NCBI GenBank assembly: GCA_947488305.1
Contig: CANKZM010000002.1
Span: 434,001 to 498,000 of the forward strand
Reading direction: 5' to 3'
DNA length: 64,000 nt
Source: an uncultured Roseobacter sp.
GTDB lineage: Bacteria; Pseudomonadota; Alphaproteobacteria; Rhodobacterales; Rhodobacteraceae
Notes under the pieces: model-generated
Database searches by the model: none
Seen by the model: the letters and a program-made list of their open reading frames with translations, nothing else
What the model was told of the DNA's origin: nothing
Translations under genes and position numbers: made by a program
In this document: positions 54,463 through 63,530 of the stretch, piece by piece
How positions within the stretch are numbered: position 1 is the first letter of the stretch
Layout of the letters: every line of letters begins with the position of its first letter

Positions 54463-55691
54463 AGATGCGCCATCAGGGCGTCAGTGCGCTTCACCACCAC
54501 ATCCAATCCGTCCAGCAACCCATCTGCGCCGGCTTGGGAAGGTCTTTGTTGTTTTGGCAAGTCACGGATTGCACGGATCATGCTTTCAGGGGTCATGCCG
54601 TCCCGTTTTTCATCCAGCATCCGTACCAGCCCCAGTTCTTCAGCGCGGGCCGCTCTGATCCATTGCTCGAGGCGGGGTACGGTGCGCGGCACAATGACCG
54701 CGCGTTTGTCAAAAGACAGCACCTCGCAGAATGTGTTGTATCCGCCCATGCATATGACGCCCTGCGCGTTGGTAAAGAGGGATTCTATACGCCCGTCAAA
54801 TCCAACCGCGGTCACGCGTCCACCCAGTTTGGCCACGCGCGTTTCAAAGGCCTCGCGGACTTCTCCTGACAAAAAGGGTCCATAAACCAAAACGGCGTCT
54901 GGTCCCAGATTAGGGTCCTGCTCGTAGGCGCTCAGTACTAGATCAACCATGCTTTGACCGTCGCCACCGCCGCCCGGCGTAATCAGAACATAGGGACGGT
55001 CTGGTGTCTCGGCTTCGTCTGATACTTCGCGGCGCAGGTATCCAGTCCAATGTATCCGCGCGCGGGTCGAATCCGACAAGGTCAGGCCGTCTGTCGGGTC
55101 ATAGACGGATTTTGGGCCGTAAACCCAAATCTCGTCGTAGAACTGCTCGGTCGCTTCCACAGCGCCTTTACGCTCCCATTCAGCGGCAAGCACCTTGGGT
55201 TCATCCAGCACGTCCCGCAACCCAAGGACCAACTTCGTCCGACCGCCTTGCGCCAACCACTCCAATGTCGGAAGCAACTCGCCCCGAAACCCCGTTGGCT
55301 CCTTGTCCACGACCAGGAGGTCTGGTTCGAATTGTTCTACTGTACCCTGGATCAGGGCTGACCGCAGCGCAGTGGTCTTGTCGATATCGAGACCCAGCGT
55401 CTGGCTTACATATGAGCCATCCGGCAGTTTGGTGACACCAGGAAGGCGTACATGGTCGACCCGTTCAGGAAACGTGAAGCGTCCGGCTACCGGTGACCCT
55501 GTCAGGATGATCGCAGAGGCATTCGGGTCGGTCGCGGTCAGGTGAGACGCAATCGCGCGCGAACGTCGCAAATGCCCGAGGCCGAACGTATCATGGCTAT
55601 AGAACATGACACGCTTGCTGCGGCGCAGATTTCTGGCATGTGTTGGAGACAACAGCTCCCTGCTGCCCGCGTCACCGGTCTGATAATTCAT
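54459..55691 (-). CDS. glycosyltransferase family 28-like, first gene of the operon
   Basis: A 410-residue GT-B protein. Near the N-terminus it has VMFYSHDTFGLGHLRRSRAIA, and the C-terminal half carries VLITPGGGGDGQSMVDLVL and VICMGGYNTFCEVLSFDKRAVIVPRTVPR, as in GT28-like transferases. It heads the seven-gene operon; the 254 bp between it and the divergent MscS gene must contain the promoter. No signal peptide or membrane helix is seen, so it is likely peripheral at the inner membrane. Confidence 0.85.
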   Translation of the reverse strand: MNYQTGDAGSRELLSPTHARNLRRSKRVMFYSHDTFGLGHLRRSRAIASHLTATDPNASAIILTGSPVAGRFTFPERVDHVRLPGVTKLPDGSYVSQTLGLDIDKTTALRSALIQGTVEQFEPDLLVVDKEPTGFRGELLPTLEWLAQGGRTKLVLGLRDVLDEPKVLAAEWERKGAVEATEQFYDEIWVYGPKSVYDPTDGLTLSDSTRARIHWTGYLRREVSDEAETPDRPYVLITPGGGGDGQSMVDLVLSAYEQDPNLGPDAVLVYGPFLSGEVREAFETRVAKLGGRVTAVGFDGRIESLFTNAQGVICMGGYNTFCEVLSFDKRAVIVPRTVPRLEQWIRAARAEELGLVRMLDEKRDGMTPESMIRAIRDLPKQQRPSQAGADGLLDGLDVVVKRTDALMAHL

Positions 55692-55945
55692 ACGTAAAGC
55701 GCCCCATCCATGCGCTCCTTGAGATCTGTTCGCACGAATGCAATGAACCTCGGCACTTTTCGTTTCCCCGGCTCGGCCTGTACATCAAGATGCAGTGCCA
55801 AACGCAATGTCTCGACCCTTCTTTCGCACAAAACTCTTTGCGGTGCAAAACACGAAAGGACGCGAGACATTGAACTGATGTGCAATTGCAATATCGGCAA
55901 AGCTCACCTACCGTTCAGCAGCGTTAACCAATTTGGACGAACTTT

Positions 55946-58324
55946 GTGACACGGCCGACTCTGCTAGTGCTCCCCCTCATGATTTTACTGGCATTTATGG
56001 CCTTCTCGCCCGGGGCTGGACAGGCACAAGGTGTTGGATCCCTGTTCTCTGCAGGCAGCGCCGAAGAAGAAGCGCCGGCGGATACAAAAATCGCCGAGAT
56101 AATGTCCGAAGCCGCCAAAAACGGTGTTGGCGTTGTTGTCATTGATACAGATGGAAATCTGGTATCCGGCACTGGAAGCGGTGGTGGCCAATCGTCGGGG
56201 GATGCATCCCCTGAGGCTGAAGCCTCCGCTTCGGCCATCATGGATGTGCAAGACAGGGTACTGCAGTTCCGGTCCAGCCTGATCCAACGTGTTCTCGATT
56301 TGCCTCGTGATTTCAACGAGGTAATCTATATTTTGCGCGCCACCAGTCCGACCGGCGAAATATGGACGTTTTTCGAGGCGATCTGCATCTCCGCGATCTT
56401 TTTTGCGATCGGGATGTTTGCCGAGGGCCAGATTTACGGAAAGCGTTTTGCCCGCCGATTTGTCGTATCACGCAGCAAGGATAACCCGATTGGCTATGCC
56501 GAAAAGATGCCCTGGCTGGTGTTTCGGTTCTTCATGGGCTTGGGCGGTATCCTGTTTTCGATGGCGGTGGCCTATCTGATCGGCTTCGTCGTATTTGGCC
56601 CGCTGGACGACCCTGCGATGCAGTTCACGGTGAGCATAATCAATACTGCGTATTTCCTCAGCCGGTTTGTCGCCGGACTTTGGCGCATGATCCTGTCGCC
56701 GTTTCTTTCACAGTATCGCATCCCGATGTTATCGACGTCAGATGCCAGACGGCTCTATTATTGGCTGGTTTTTCTGGGCACTCTCGATATTTGCAGGCTT
56801 CTCTTCACGGTTTGGATCAGAGAGCTTGGTCTGAATTACGACGTCTATGCGTTTATGACCTCATTGCTTGCAGCGGTCGTCGTGGCGCTGAACATCCTGA
56901 TGGTATTGGTCAACCGCAAGGCGTTGAGCGACGCAATCCGCCAGGGTGAGACACGAGAAAACAGCAGCCTCGTCGTGCGGGTGCTTTCTGTTTTCTGGGC
57001 CCCCTTGGTCATTGTCTATATGCTCTATGCATGGGCGCAGGTTACCTACCACCTGGTAATCGGCATCCCGTTGAAAGTGCCGCTTATCGCAGGCGCCTAT
57101 GCGATTTTGCTGTCGATCATCGTGGTCTATGGGGTCATCAATTTCTTCATTGAGCGGAGTTTCGCGCGGGCCCGCGCCATCCGCGAGATGAATGAAGCAA
57201 AAGCCTACGATGGGGAGCCATCGGACGCGCCTGAAAGCGTGGTTCCCGACTCAGCACCAGTTCACCAACCGAAGGGTATGAACACTTTCGAAGCCCTCGC
57301 GCGCCGTGTGGCTGGTATCCTGGCCTTTGTCGCCGGTACCTATGCGTTCTTCTATATTTGGGACAATGACAGTACCCAAATGGTAGAGAGCTACACCAAC
57401 CGGCTGCTTGACGTCATGGTGATCCTGTTTATCGGCTACATTGTCTATCATGCGTTCCGCATCTGGATTGATAACAAGATCGCGGAAGAGCAAGGCGACG
57501 CAGAAGAGGGTGAGCTGGGTGACGAAGGCGGCGGCAGTTCGGCATCTCGTCTGGCCACGCTGCTGCCTCTGTTCCGGAATTTCATCCTCATTGTGCTGGT
57601 GGTGACAATCGGCCTCATCATCCTGATGGAGATGGGCGTAAACGTCGGTCCGCTTTTTGCCGGTGCGGGTGTGGTCGGTGTTGCCGTTGGCTTCGGGTCA
57701 CAAGCCTTGGTGCGCGATATCTTCTCAGGTGGGTTTTTCCTTTTTGATGATGCCTTCCGAAAAGGTGAATATCTGGACGTTGGCGGCGTTAAAGGGACTG
57801 TTGAGAAAATCTCTGTCAGGTCCTTCCAGCTGCGTCATCACCTTGGTGCGCTACACACCATGCCCTTTGGTGAAATCCAGGTGATGACCAATTACTCGCG
57901 CGACTGGGTGATCATGAAGCTGCCCTTGCGGGTGACCTACGACACCGATGTGGAGAAGGTCCGCAAGCTGATCAAGAACCTAGGTGTTCAATTGCTTGAT
58001 GACCCGGTCATCGGCGACAACTTCATCCAGCCGCTCAAGTCGCAGGGCGTCATCGAGATGCAAGACAGCGCCATGATCATTCGGGTGAAATTCATGACCA
58101 AACCTGGTGATCAATGGTTGGTGCGTAAACGTGTTTACGAGGAAATTCGCACCCTGTTTGAACGCGAAGGTATCGTGTTTGCGCATAAGGAAGTCACGGT
58201 TCGTTTGGCCGATGGCAAGGTGGAGGACCTTACTCCAGACGAAAAGAAAGCGCTTACCGCTGCCGCACAGGCATCTATTGAGGAAGACTTGATGGATGAT
58301 CAGGATAGCAGCGATGATCGTTGA
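55946..58324 (+). CDS. large MscS-family mechanosensitive channel
   Basis: A 792-residue channel. The N-terminus has a signal or first membrane segment (LLVLPLMILLAFMAFSPGAG), a periplasmic Gly/Ser-rich part, about ten membrane helices, and a C-terminal MscS core: FAGAGVVGVAVGFGSQALVRDIFSGGFFLFDDAF, then the beta domain DVGGVKGTVEKISVRSFQLR. Such proteins release solutes on osmotic downshock. The start is GTG. It diverges from the glycan operon, so envelope stress is a possible common theme. Confidence 0.9.
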   Translation: MTRPTLLVLPLMILLAFMAFSPGAGQAQGVGSLFSAGSAEEEAPADTKIAEIMSEAAKNGVGVVVIDTDGNLVSGTGSGGGQSSGDASPEAEASASAIMDVQDRVLQFRSSLIQRVLDLPRDFNEVIYILRATSPTGEIWTFFEAICISAIFFAIGMFAEGQIYGKRFARRFVVSRSKDNPIGYAEKMPWLVFRFFMGLGGILFSMAVAYLIGFVVFGPLDDPAMQFTVSIINTAYFLSRFVAGLWRMILSPFLSQYRIPMLSTSDARRLYYWLVFLGTLDICRLLFTVWIRELGLNYDVYAFMTSLLAAVVVALNILMVLVNRKALSDAIRQGETRENSSLVVRVLSVFWAPLVIVYMLYAWAQVTYHLVIGIPLKVPLIAGAYAILLSIIVVYGVINFFIERSFARARAIREMNEAKAYDGEPSDAPESVVPDSAPVHQPKGMNTFEALARRVAGILAFVAGTYAFFYIWDNDSTQMVESYTNRLLDVMVILFIGYIVYHAFRIWIDNKIAEEQGDAEEGELGDEGGGSSASRLATLLPLFRNFILIVLVVTIGLIILMEMGVNVGPLFAGAGVVGVAVGFGSQALVRDIFSGGFFLFDDAFRKGEYLDVGGVKGTVEKISVRSFQLRHHLGALHTMPFGEIQVMTNYSRDWVIMKLPLRVTYDTDVEKVRKLIKNLGVQLLDDPVIGDNFIQPLKSQGVIEMQDSAMIIRVKFMTKPGDQWLVRKRVYEEIRTLFEREGIVFAHKEVTVRLADGKVEDLTPDEKKALTAAAQASIEEDLMDDQDSSDDR

Positions 58325-58583
58325 GTTCGCGCGGTGTCGTGCCGCTTGGGAAAACGACCGCAAGCCAATGTTTTTCTAAATTAATTTGGAATGCAGATTC
58401 TTTGTGGGGCGTTGTTGCCGGTTGTCGCGGCCCGGCTCTTTTTCGCGTTCAAGAATGCAGTTTGTTCAGTCGTCGCTTGATGCTTTGCAATTAACCAAGA
58501 CGTAACATGATCATATTCGTTTCAAATTCTACATAATATAAAAAGATATTCTTAATCGTTTGTTATGCGAATTGGAGCGAAAC

Positions 58584-59117
58584 GTGGCTGCGACACCGGA
58601 ACATGCTGCAAGAGTGCTTGGATTGGATGATCATGCCACTCTCGAAGATGTCCGCGATGTGCGTCGTGCTTTGGCGTTGAAATACCATCCGGATTGCTCT
58701 GATGATCTGGAACGCTCAACCCGACACATGGCGCGAATTAATGCGGCTGCGGACCTATTGATCGCCCATCTGAAAGGGCTGGGCGCAAAAGCCAAGCGTC
58801 CGTCCTACAAAGATCTTTCCAGCCAATACAAAGACGGCCAGGCGGCACGGGCGGCGCATTGCGGTGCTCAGAAAGCGAAACCTTCGTCAGAAACGCATGA
58901 GGAAAAGACATCCTCGCGTGGCGAGGCGAGATCAGAGCGGCCTAGCGCTCAAGGGTCCATGACGATCGCCGCTCAATGCCCAAAGATGCCGCCAAAGGAC
59001 CGTGAGTTGATCCAGTTTGCGATCAAATCCTACCAGTTGGTTCTGGATCAAATAGGCAAAAGCGAAACCGGCCCCAAAGTCGACGCAACGGCGCTTGCAT
59101 ACCCGGTTTCCGCCTGA
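58584..59117 (+). CDS. J-domain protein
   Basis: A 177-residue protein with an N-terminal J domain: ATPEHAARVLGLDDHATLEDVRDVRRALALKYHPDCSDD contains the HPD tripeptide needed to stimulate a DnaK ATPase. The rest is a low-complexity linker rich in Lys, Glu and Ser and a C-terminal helix (DRELIQFAIKSYQLVLDQIG). No zinc finger or substrate-binding domain is present. I chose the GTG at 58584 because GGAG lies six bases upstream; a TTG at 58560 is possible. The upstream 100 bp is AT-rich. Confidence 0.82.
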   Translation: MAATPEHAARVLGLDDHATLEDVRDVRRALALKYHPDCSDDLERSTRHMARINAAADLLIAHLKGLGAKAKRPSYKDLSSQYKDGQAARAAHCGAQKAKPSSETHEEKTSSRGEARSERPSAQGSMTIAAQCPKMPPKDRELIQFAIKSYQLVLDQIGKSETGPKVDATALAYPVSA

Positions 59118-59141
59118 GGCGAGGTGCCCATGCGAATGGTT

Positions 59142-60038
59142 TTATAGTTCGGCCAGCGATACGCAGAAGTAGTTTGCTTCAAGTTGCTTTTCTGTCGTTG
59201 CGTGCCGGATTGTTGCGGAATTTGGTTCCCATATCCAATCCTCGAAGCGGAACAGATCAGCTTCGGTTGTCGGAAGTTGAACAACCACGAAGGTGCCGGG
59301 AGCAAGTCTGGCACCGGGAGAGCCGATGGGGCGTTGATCGAAACCAAGATCAAACTGCTGCACGATGCTGTTGCTACTCTGATTGGCGGACCATTCAACA
59401 AGCGACCGCATCATTTTGGACACCTGCCCAATCGCGGGTCCCGCGGATTCAAGGACCGCTAATCCCTGTTTGAATTCCTTGGCACTCAGCACTTTCAGAA
59501 CTGACTTGTCAAAGCTGCTGGACAGGTTGATCGACTGGAACGCGAAATGCAGGCCATTGCTGGGGACCACCAGCTGCTGGAAAAGCGGCCAGCCCGCAAC
59601 TGACGCGATCCCTTTGCTGACGCTAAGGGATTTTGCGATGTGCGCCGCCTCATCCGACGCACCGGCCATCGTGGCTTCGAACAGTATCTCATGTTTCCCC
59701 CAACCTGGATAGCGATGCACATAAAGCCGATCCAGCAGCAAGGAAACCTTGGCACCTGCTTTGAAGGGATCCTTGGCGTTGGCGGCACCGGTCAGGGGGC
59801 CCGGCCCGTTAAAATGGCCAATCACGTTAGAGACGCTGAGAAATGGATAAAGAAGCCAGTTGGAAAGGCCGCCGCCAATACTGAAGTCGTCCAGGTCACC
59901 GCCACTGCCGAAATCCGATGCGTCGGCAGCCAATTGGCGTGCCGCGTCTTCCTCGCCGATGTCGAGAAGCTTCTGTTTCAGCGCCTCACTATCCAGATCA
60001 GAAAGCTGCTCCATGTCTCCAAAAATGCTCTGCGCCAT
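59142..60038 (-). CDS. unknown protein divergent from the CHAT-STAND gene
   Basis: A 298-residue soluble protein that I do not recognise. Residues 1-40 are acidic and helical (LSDLDSEALKQKLLDIGEEDAARQL). A Gly/Asp-rich flexible stretch follows (DFGSGGDLDDFSIGGGLSNW), then a beta-rich core (VSLLLDRLYVHRYPGWGKHEILFEATMAG), a helical segment (KEFKQGLAVLESAGPAIGQV) and a C-terminal part with many Trp and Glu. It starts 91 bp from the divergent CHAT protein, so the two probably share a regulatory region. It could be a substrate, effector or regulator of that protein; this is inference from position. Confidence 0.7.
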   Translation of the reverse strand: MAQSIFGDMEQLSDLDSEALKQKLLDIGEEDAARQLAADASDFGSGGDLDDFSIGGGLSNWLLYPFLSVSNVIGHFNGPGPLTGAANAKDPFKAGAKVSLLLDRLYVHRYPGWGKHEILFEATMAGASDEAAHIAKSLSVSKGIASVAGWPLFQQLVVPSNGLHFAFQSINLSSSFDKSVLKVLSAKEFKQGLAVLESAGPAIGQVSKMMRSLVEWSANQSSNSIVQQFDLGFDQRPIGSPGARLAPGTFVVVQLPTTEADLFRFEDWIWEPNSATIRHATTEKQLEANYFCVSLAEL

Positions 60039-60129
60039 ATAGTTCGACCTTTCAAATTCACTTTGCCATAAGGCGATGCCTCAAATTTGTGGTACCATCG
60101 TGCCTTTCTGATCCACGGGGCGTCAAGCG

Positions 60130-63100
60130 ATGAAACAAATCGATATTCACATCACCGGAAACCTGGATCGTCCCTTGGTTTCGGCAAATGGGGGAGACCC
60201 GCATCCCTTACCGGTTTTTACCCATGCATTGCGCGGAACCCTTCGGTGGCTGATCGAAGACTATCCGAGACTGGCGTCGGGTGTGGCAGAGACCGCCGGG
60301 CAATTGGCCGAAGAACAGCTGACTGACTACGGATCGGCGCTTTGGCAGGCAGTGTTGGCGAGCGCGCCGGATCTTGATGCCGAAGATGCTGAACTGGCCT
60401 TCATGATCCGGGATCCCAACGGTCTCACGCGGCATTGGCCATGGGAGCTGTTGGCAACATCTGGCTCTTTCGCATCGCAGTCGGCGGCAGGGGTGTTTCG
60501 AACGACAGCACAAGAGCCATCAGAACCGCCTGTAGAAACGGAACGGTCGCAGAAGCTGCGAATTCTATCGGTGATTTCCCGCCCGATGGGTGTTTCGGAT
60601 GTTGGTTTTCGCGCTGTGGCAAGGCGCATGCTGTCCAATGTGGCAGGAGGCGCTATCGAGGTTTCCGTACTGCGACCGCCAACCCTGAAAGCGCTTTCTG
60701 AAACGGTGTGGCAGGCAGCGCAGAAAAATCAACCTTTTGATGTTGTGCATTTCGATGGGCACGGGACAGTGTTCGAAACAATGGGAGGGGATGTTGGGGC
60801 CATCCTCTTCGAGAACAAGAACCGGAATGGTCCGCGCCCGGCGCCGGGTCGTGCGGTTGCCAATGCATTGAGTGCGGGCCGCGTAAAAATGCTCCTGCTC
60901 AATGCTTGCGATTCCGCACAGGCACCACTTGTAAAGCCGGTTGAAGGTGGGTCGGATCATATGTTCGGCGCCAAGGCCATTGCGTCCTTTGCAGAAGAAG
61001 TCGCGGCGCACAGTCAGATCGATGTGGTTGCGATGTCCCATCAACTGTCGGTGTCCAACGCTGTCCATATCGTGGATGATCTGTATCGCTGCCTGTCGGT
61101 TGGCGGCACATTGGCGGAAGCTATTCGTTACGCGCGTCGTCGCTGGATCGATGGCGAACCCTCGCCCGGTTCGCACCTGGGCCATGCGATCATCCGTGCA
61201 TTTGTGAATGATCCTCGGCTGTCGGGGATCGAGCCTTTGCCTGCATACGCGCCGCCTCGGCTTTCTAATCTCACGACCAAGCCAACAGTTGGTATGGCCG
61301 AAGCATTTGAAAACCCACCCGCGTTGTTTGGAACGGATGACACGATCCTGACATTGGATCGGGTTTTTGATGACCGTTGGCCTATTTTGTTGACCGGACT
61401 GCGTGGTGCCGGGAAAAGCGAAACTGCGCGCGAGCTCGCCCGCTGGCTGGTCGCGAGTGGACGGTTGGAGCCGTCCGATATGGCAGTGTTGGACCTTTCT
61501 ATCGAATTGGATGTTGAAAAGGCGATTGCCCAAGTCTCCTCAGATGAACATGGTTTTTTGATTGTTGAGCATGGCGAGTTCATTCACGGCGACAGCTTTC
61601 AGAACCGGGCCGCCTGGTCCGAAGATCAGGTCGCTGGGCTTTGGAATGCTTTGGAGGCGCGACGGGGCGCTGGCAAACAGACGCTTGTTCTTGCCCATAC
61701 CAAAATTTCGGGGTTGGGCAATTTGCGAGAGATACCGATCAGACCTCTGGAGCTGGATGACCTGCGCGACTTTGCGCGATCGGAATTACAAGCGGATCTA
61801 TCGGACCTACTGTTGCTATGGACCGCCGGCAACCCGACCGCCGCCAAACTGCTGTTTGATTACCAACGCCGGAACCTGTTGTCAGAGTATGCAGATGTGC
61901 AATCAATCTTGCGCCAGCTGCGGAATGGACGGTTCACGGATGATACCCTGCCGCAGGATATCCTGGCGCCGCTGATCTTCAAGAACCCGGATATTGAAAG
62001 CGATGAGATCGCGCCAATGTGGTTCCTGATGCAGTTTCAGGGTCGGTTTGTGTTTCCGGTTCCGGAGCTCGTAACCAGCGTTGACGAAATTGCGCAGAGC
62101 TTCAGACGTCCTTATTTTGCAATTTTTTCTGAAAGCACCCGCCCGGATGTGTTGATCAGAAAGCTCAAGAAAACGGGCCTTGTGGCTGAACCAAAAGACG
62201 GAACACTTCTGCTCCACCCGTTTCTGCCAGCCATTATTCCGCATCCCTACAATTGCGATCCTTACCGCAGCGAGGATGCGGTCAATCTATTGCACGCTGC
62301 CAAAAGCTTCATGGCGCAATATGCCTGGCTGGCCTCCGGCGAGACTTCGAAATTTGTGCCGGAAATGGGTCGGTCTCATCCGGCCTCGCGTTTGCATCTG
62401 CACAGTTTGCACAACGCATGGTATTCTATTGCGGGCGATGATGTGGTGATCCCGGACTATGTCCTGAAGCTTGGCCGCAAACTGCGCGTCATGCTCGAAC
62501 ATCTGCCCGATGACAACGCCCGCCAGCACCTGATCGACCGGATGACAAAGGTGTTTGATGATTATCCGCCGGAGGATACCGCGGACGGGCAACGACTGGC
62601 GCTGGATTGGGTCAACGAACAACTCTCCATCGCGCTGGCGGACCATGACAAGGAAAAGGCACAGGTATTGTCGCAACAGGTCGCCGACATGGAAGGCAAA
62701 CTTGAGGCCGTGGCAGCCGATGATGCACAGGCAAGCGAAGACTACGCCCGAAGGCTTAACGCAGAGGCTTCGTTCGACAACCATTGGAAAGCGGGCAAGG
62801 CCCTCGCGCAAGACGATCCGGAAACGGCGTCCCAGGCATTTGCCAGCGCATTTCAGGCTGCTGGCAATGACATTTCCAGGCAAGCTTTAGCAGCTCTGGA
62901 ATTGGCCCGTCTGACCAGCACGCGCAAGGAAGTGCTTGATCTGGATACCGCCGAGACTTTTGCGACATTGGCGTATAACGGGTTCGTTGACCTGTCCAAG
63001 GCAAATCTGGTCGAACGCGGACGTGTCAGCGAGGCGGCTTTGACCGCGTCGAGGATCGCTCTCGAACTTGCGCGGCGAGACAACAACCTTGAGGAAAAGC

Positions 63101-63453
63101 AAACTGATGGCCTCGCATTTGCGATCATGGCAAGGGACGACGCGTCAAATAAGAATGAGGAAGCTCTCGCCGCCTTCAACTTCGGAAACTGGTTGCGCCA
63201 ACTTCGGAAACATGGCGCTGCGGAGGAATTCATAAAGGCATCAAGCCTCTTTGAAGAGATCGGCAATGAGCGAAACAAGGCCAGGTCCCTGTTGTTCTAC
63301 GGTGTCGCGCTGTTCGAAAGTAAAGGGACCGAAAATGCGCTTGATCCCATTAATCGCGCCAGGGTGCTTTTCGAAAAACTGAATGACAAGGAAAGCCTTG
63401 ATCTGACGGATGTTTATCTTGAGCATATCACAGCGGCACTGAACTCACAGTGA
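60130..63453 (+). CDS. CHAT protease-STAND ATPase-helical repeat protein
   Basis: A 1107-residue multidomain protein. Residues 1-385 are a CHAT caspase-like protease: the histidine lies in DVVHFDGHGTV (His about 211) and the cysteine in LLLNACDSAQ (Cys 260), both in the expected order. Residues 400-620 are a STAND-type ATPase with Walker A GLRGAGKSETARE (about 423-435); a Walker B-like strand ends in Glu (FLIVEHGEF). The remainder is helical, with TPR-like units towards the end (LAAFNFGNWLRQLRKHGAAEEF; ARSLLFYGVALFESKGTENAL). This architecture is common in bacterial conflict and programmed-death systems, where the repeats sense a trigger and the protease cuts a partner. Confidence 0.88.
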   Translation: MKQIDIHITGNLDRPLVSANGGDPHPLPVFTHALRGTLRWLIEDYPRLASGVAETAGQLAEEQLTDYGSALWQAVLASAPDLDAEDAELAFMIRDPNGLTRHWPWELLATSGSFASQSAAGVFRTTAQEPSEPPVETERSQKLRILSVISRPMGVSDVGFRAVARRMLSNVAGGAIEVSVLRPPTLKALSETVWQAAQKNQPFDVVHFDGHGTVFETMGGDVGAILFENKNRNGPRPAPGRAVANALSAGRVKMLLLNACDSAQAPLVKPVEGGSDHMFGAKAIASFAEEVAAHSQIDVVAMSHQLSVSNAVHIVDDLYRCLSVGGTLAEAIRYARRRWIDGEPSPGSHLGHAIIRAFVNDPRLSGIEPLPAYAPPRLSNLTTKPTVGMAEAFENPPALFGTDDTILTLDRVFDDRWPILLTGLRGAGKSETARELARWLVASGRLEPSDMAVLDLSIELDVEKAIAQVSSDEHGFLIVEHGEFIHGDSFQNRAAWSEDQVAGLWNALEARRGAGKQTLVLAHTKISGLGNLREIPIRPLELDDLRDFARSELQADLSDLLLLWTAGNPTAAKLLFDYQRRNLLSEYADVQSILRQLRNGRFTDDTLPQDILAPLIFKNPDIESDEIAPMWFLMQFQGRFVFPVPELVTSVDEIAQSFRRPYFAIFSESTRPDVLIRKLKKTGLVAEPKDGTLLLHPFLPAIIPHPYNCDPYRSEDAVNLLHAAKSFMAQYAWLASGETSKFVPEMGRSHPASRLHLHSLHNAWYSIAGDDVVIPDYVLKLGRKLRVMLEHLPDDNARQHLIDRMTKVFDDYPPEDTADGQRLALDWVNEQLSIALADHDKEKAQVLSQQVADMEGKLEAVAADDAQASEDYARRLNAEASFDNHWKAGKALAQDDPETASQAFASAFQAAGNDISRQALAALELARLTSTRKEVLDLDTAETFATLAYNGFVDLSKANLVERGRVSEAALTASRIALELARRDNNLEEKQTDGLAFAIMARDDASNKNEEALAAFNFGNWLRQLRKHGAAEEFIKASSLFEEIGNERNKARSLLFYGVALFESKGTENALDPINRARVLFEKLNDKESLDLTDVYLEHITAALNSQ

Positions 63454-63530
63454 AACCAATAATCTTCCGTCACGGGGGCGGTGTTTAGCTTCCGCTGGTC
63501 TCGCATTGGATGCGTTTGGGGCAAGTGTTT

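Noticed and set aside
59142-60038. Bacterial gasdermin as partner of the CHAT protease
   Set aside because: Length and context would fit, but there is no N-terminal Cys for acylation and no recognisable gasdermin pattern. Structure prediction would be needed to revive this.
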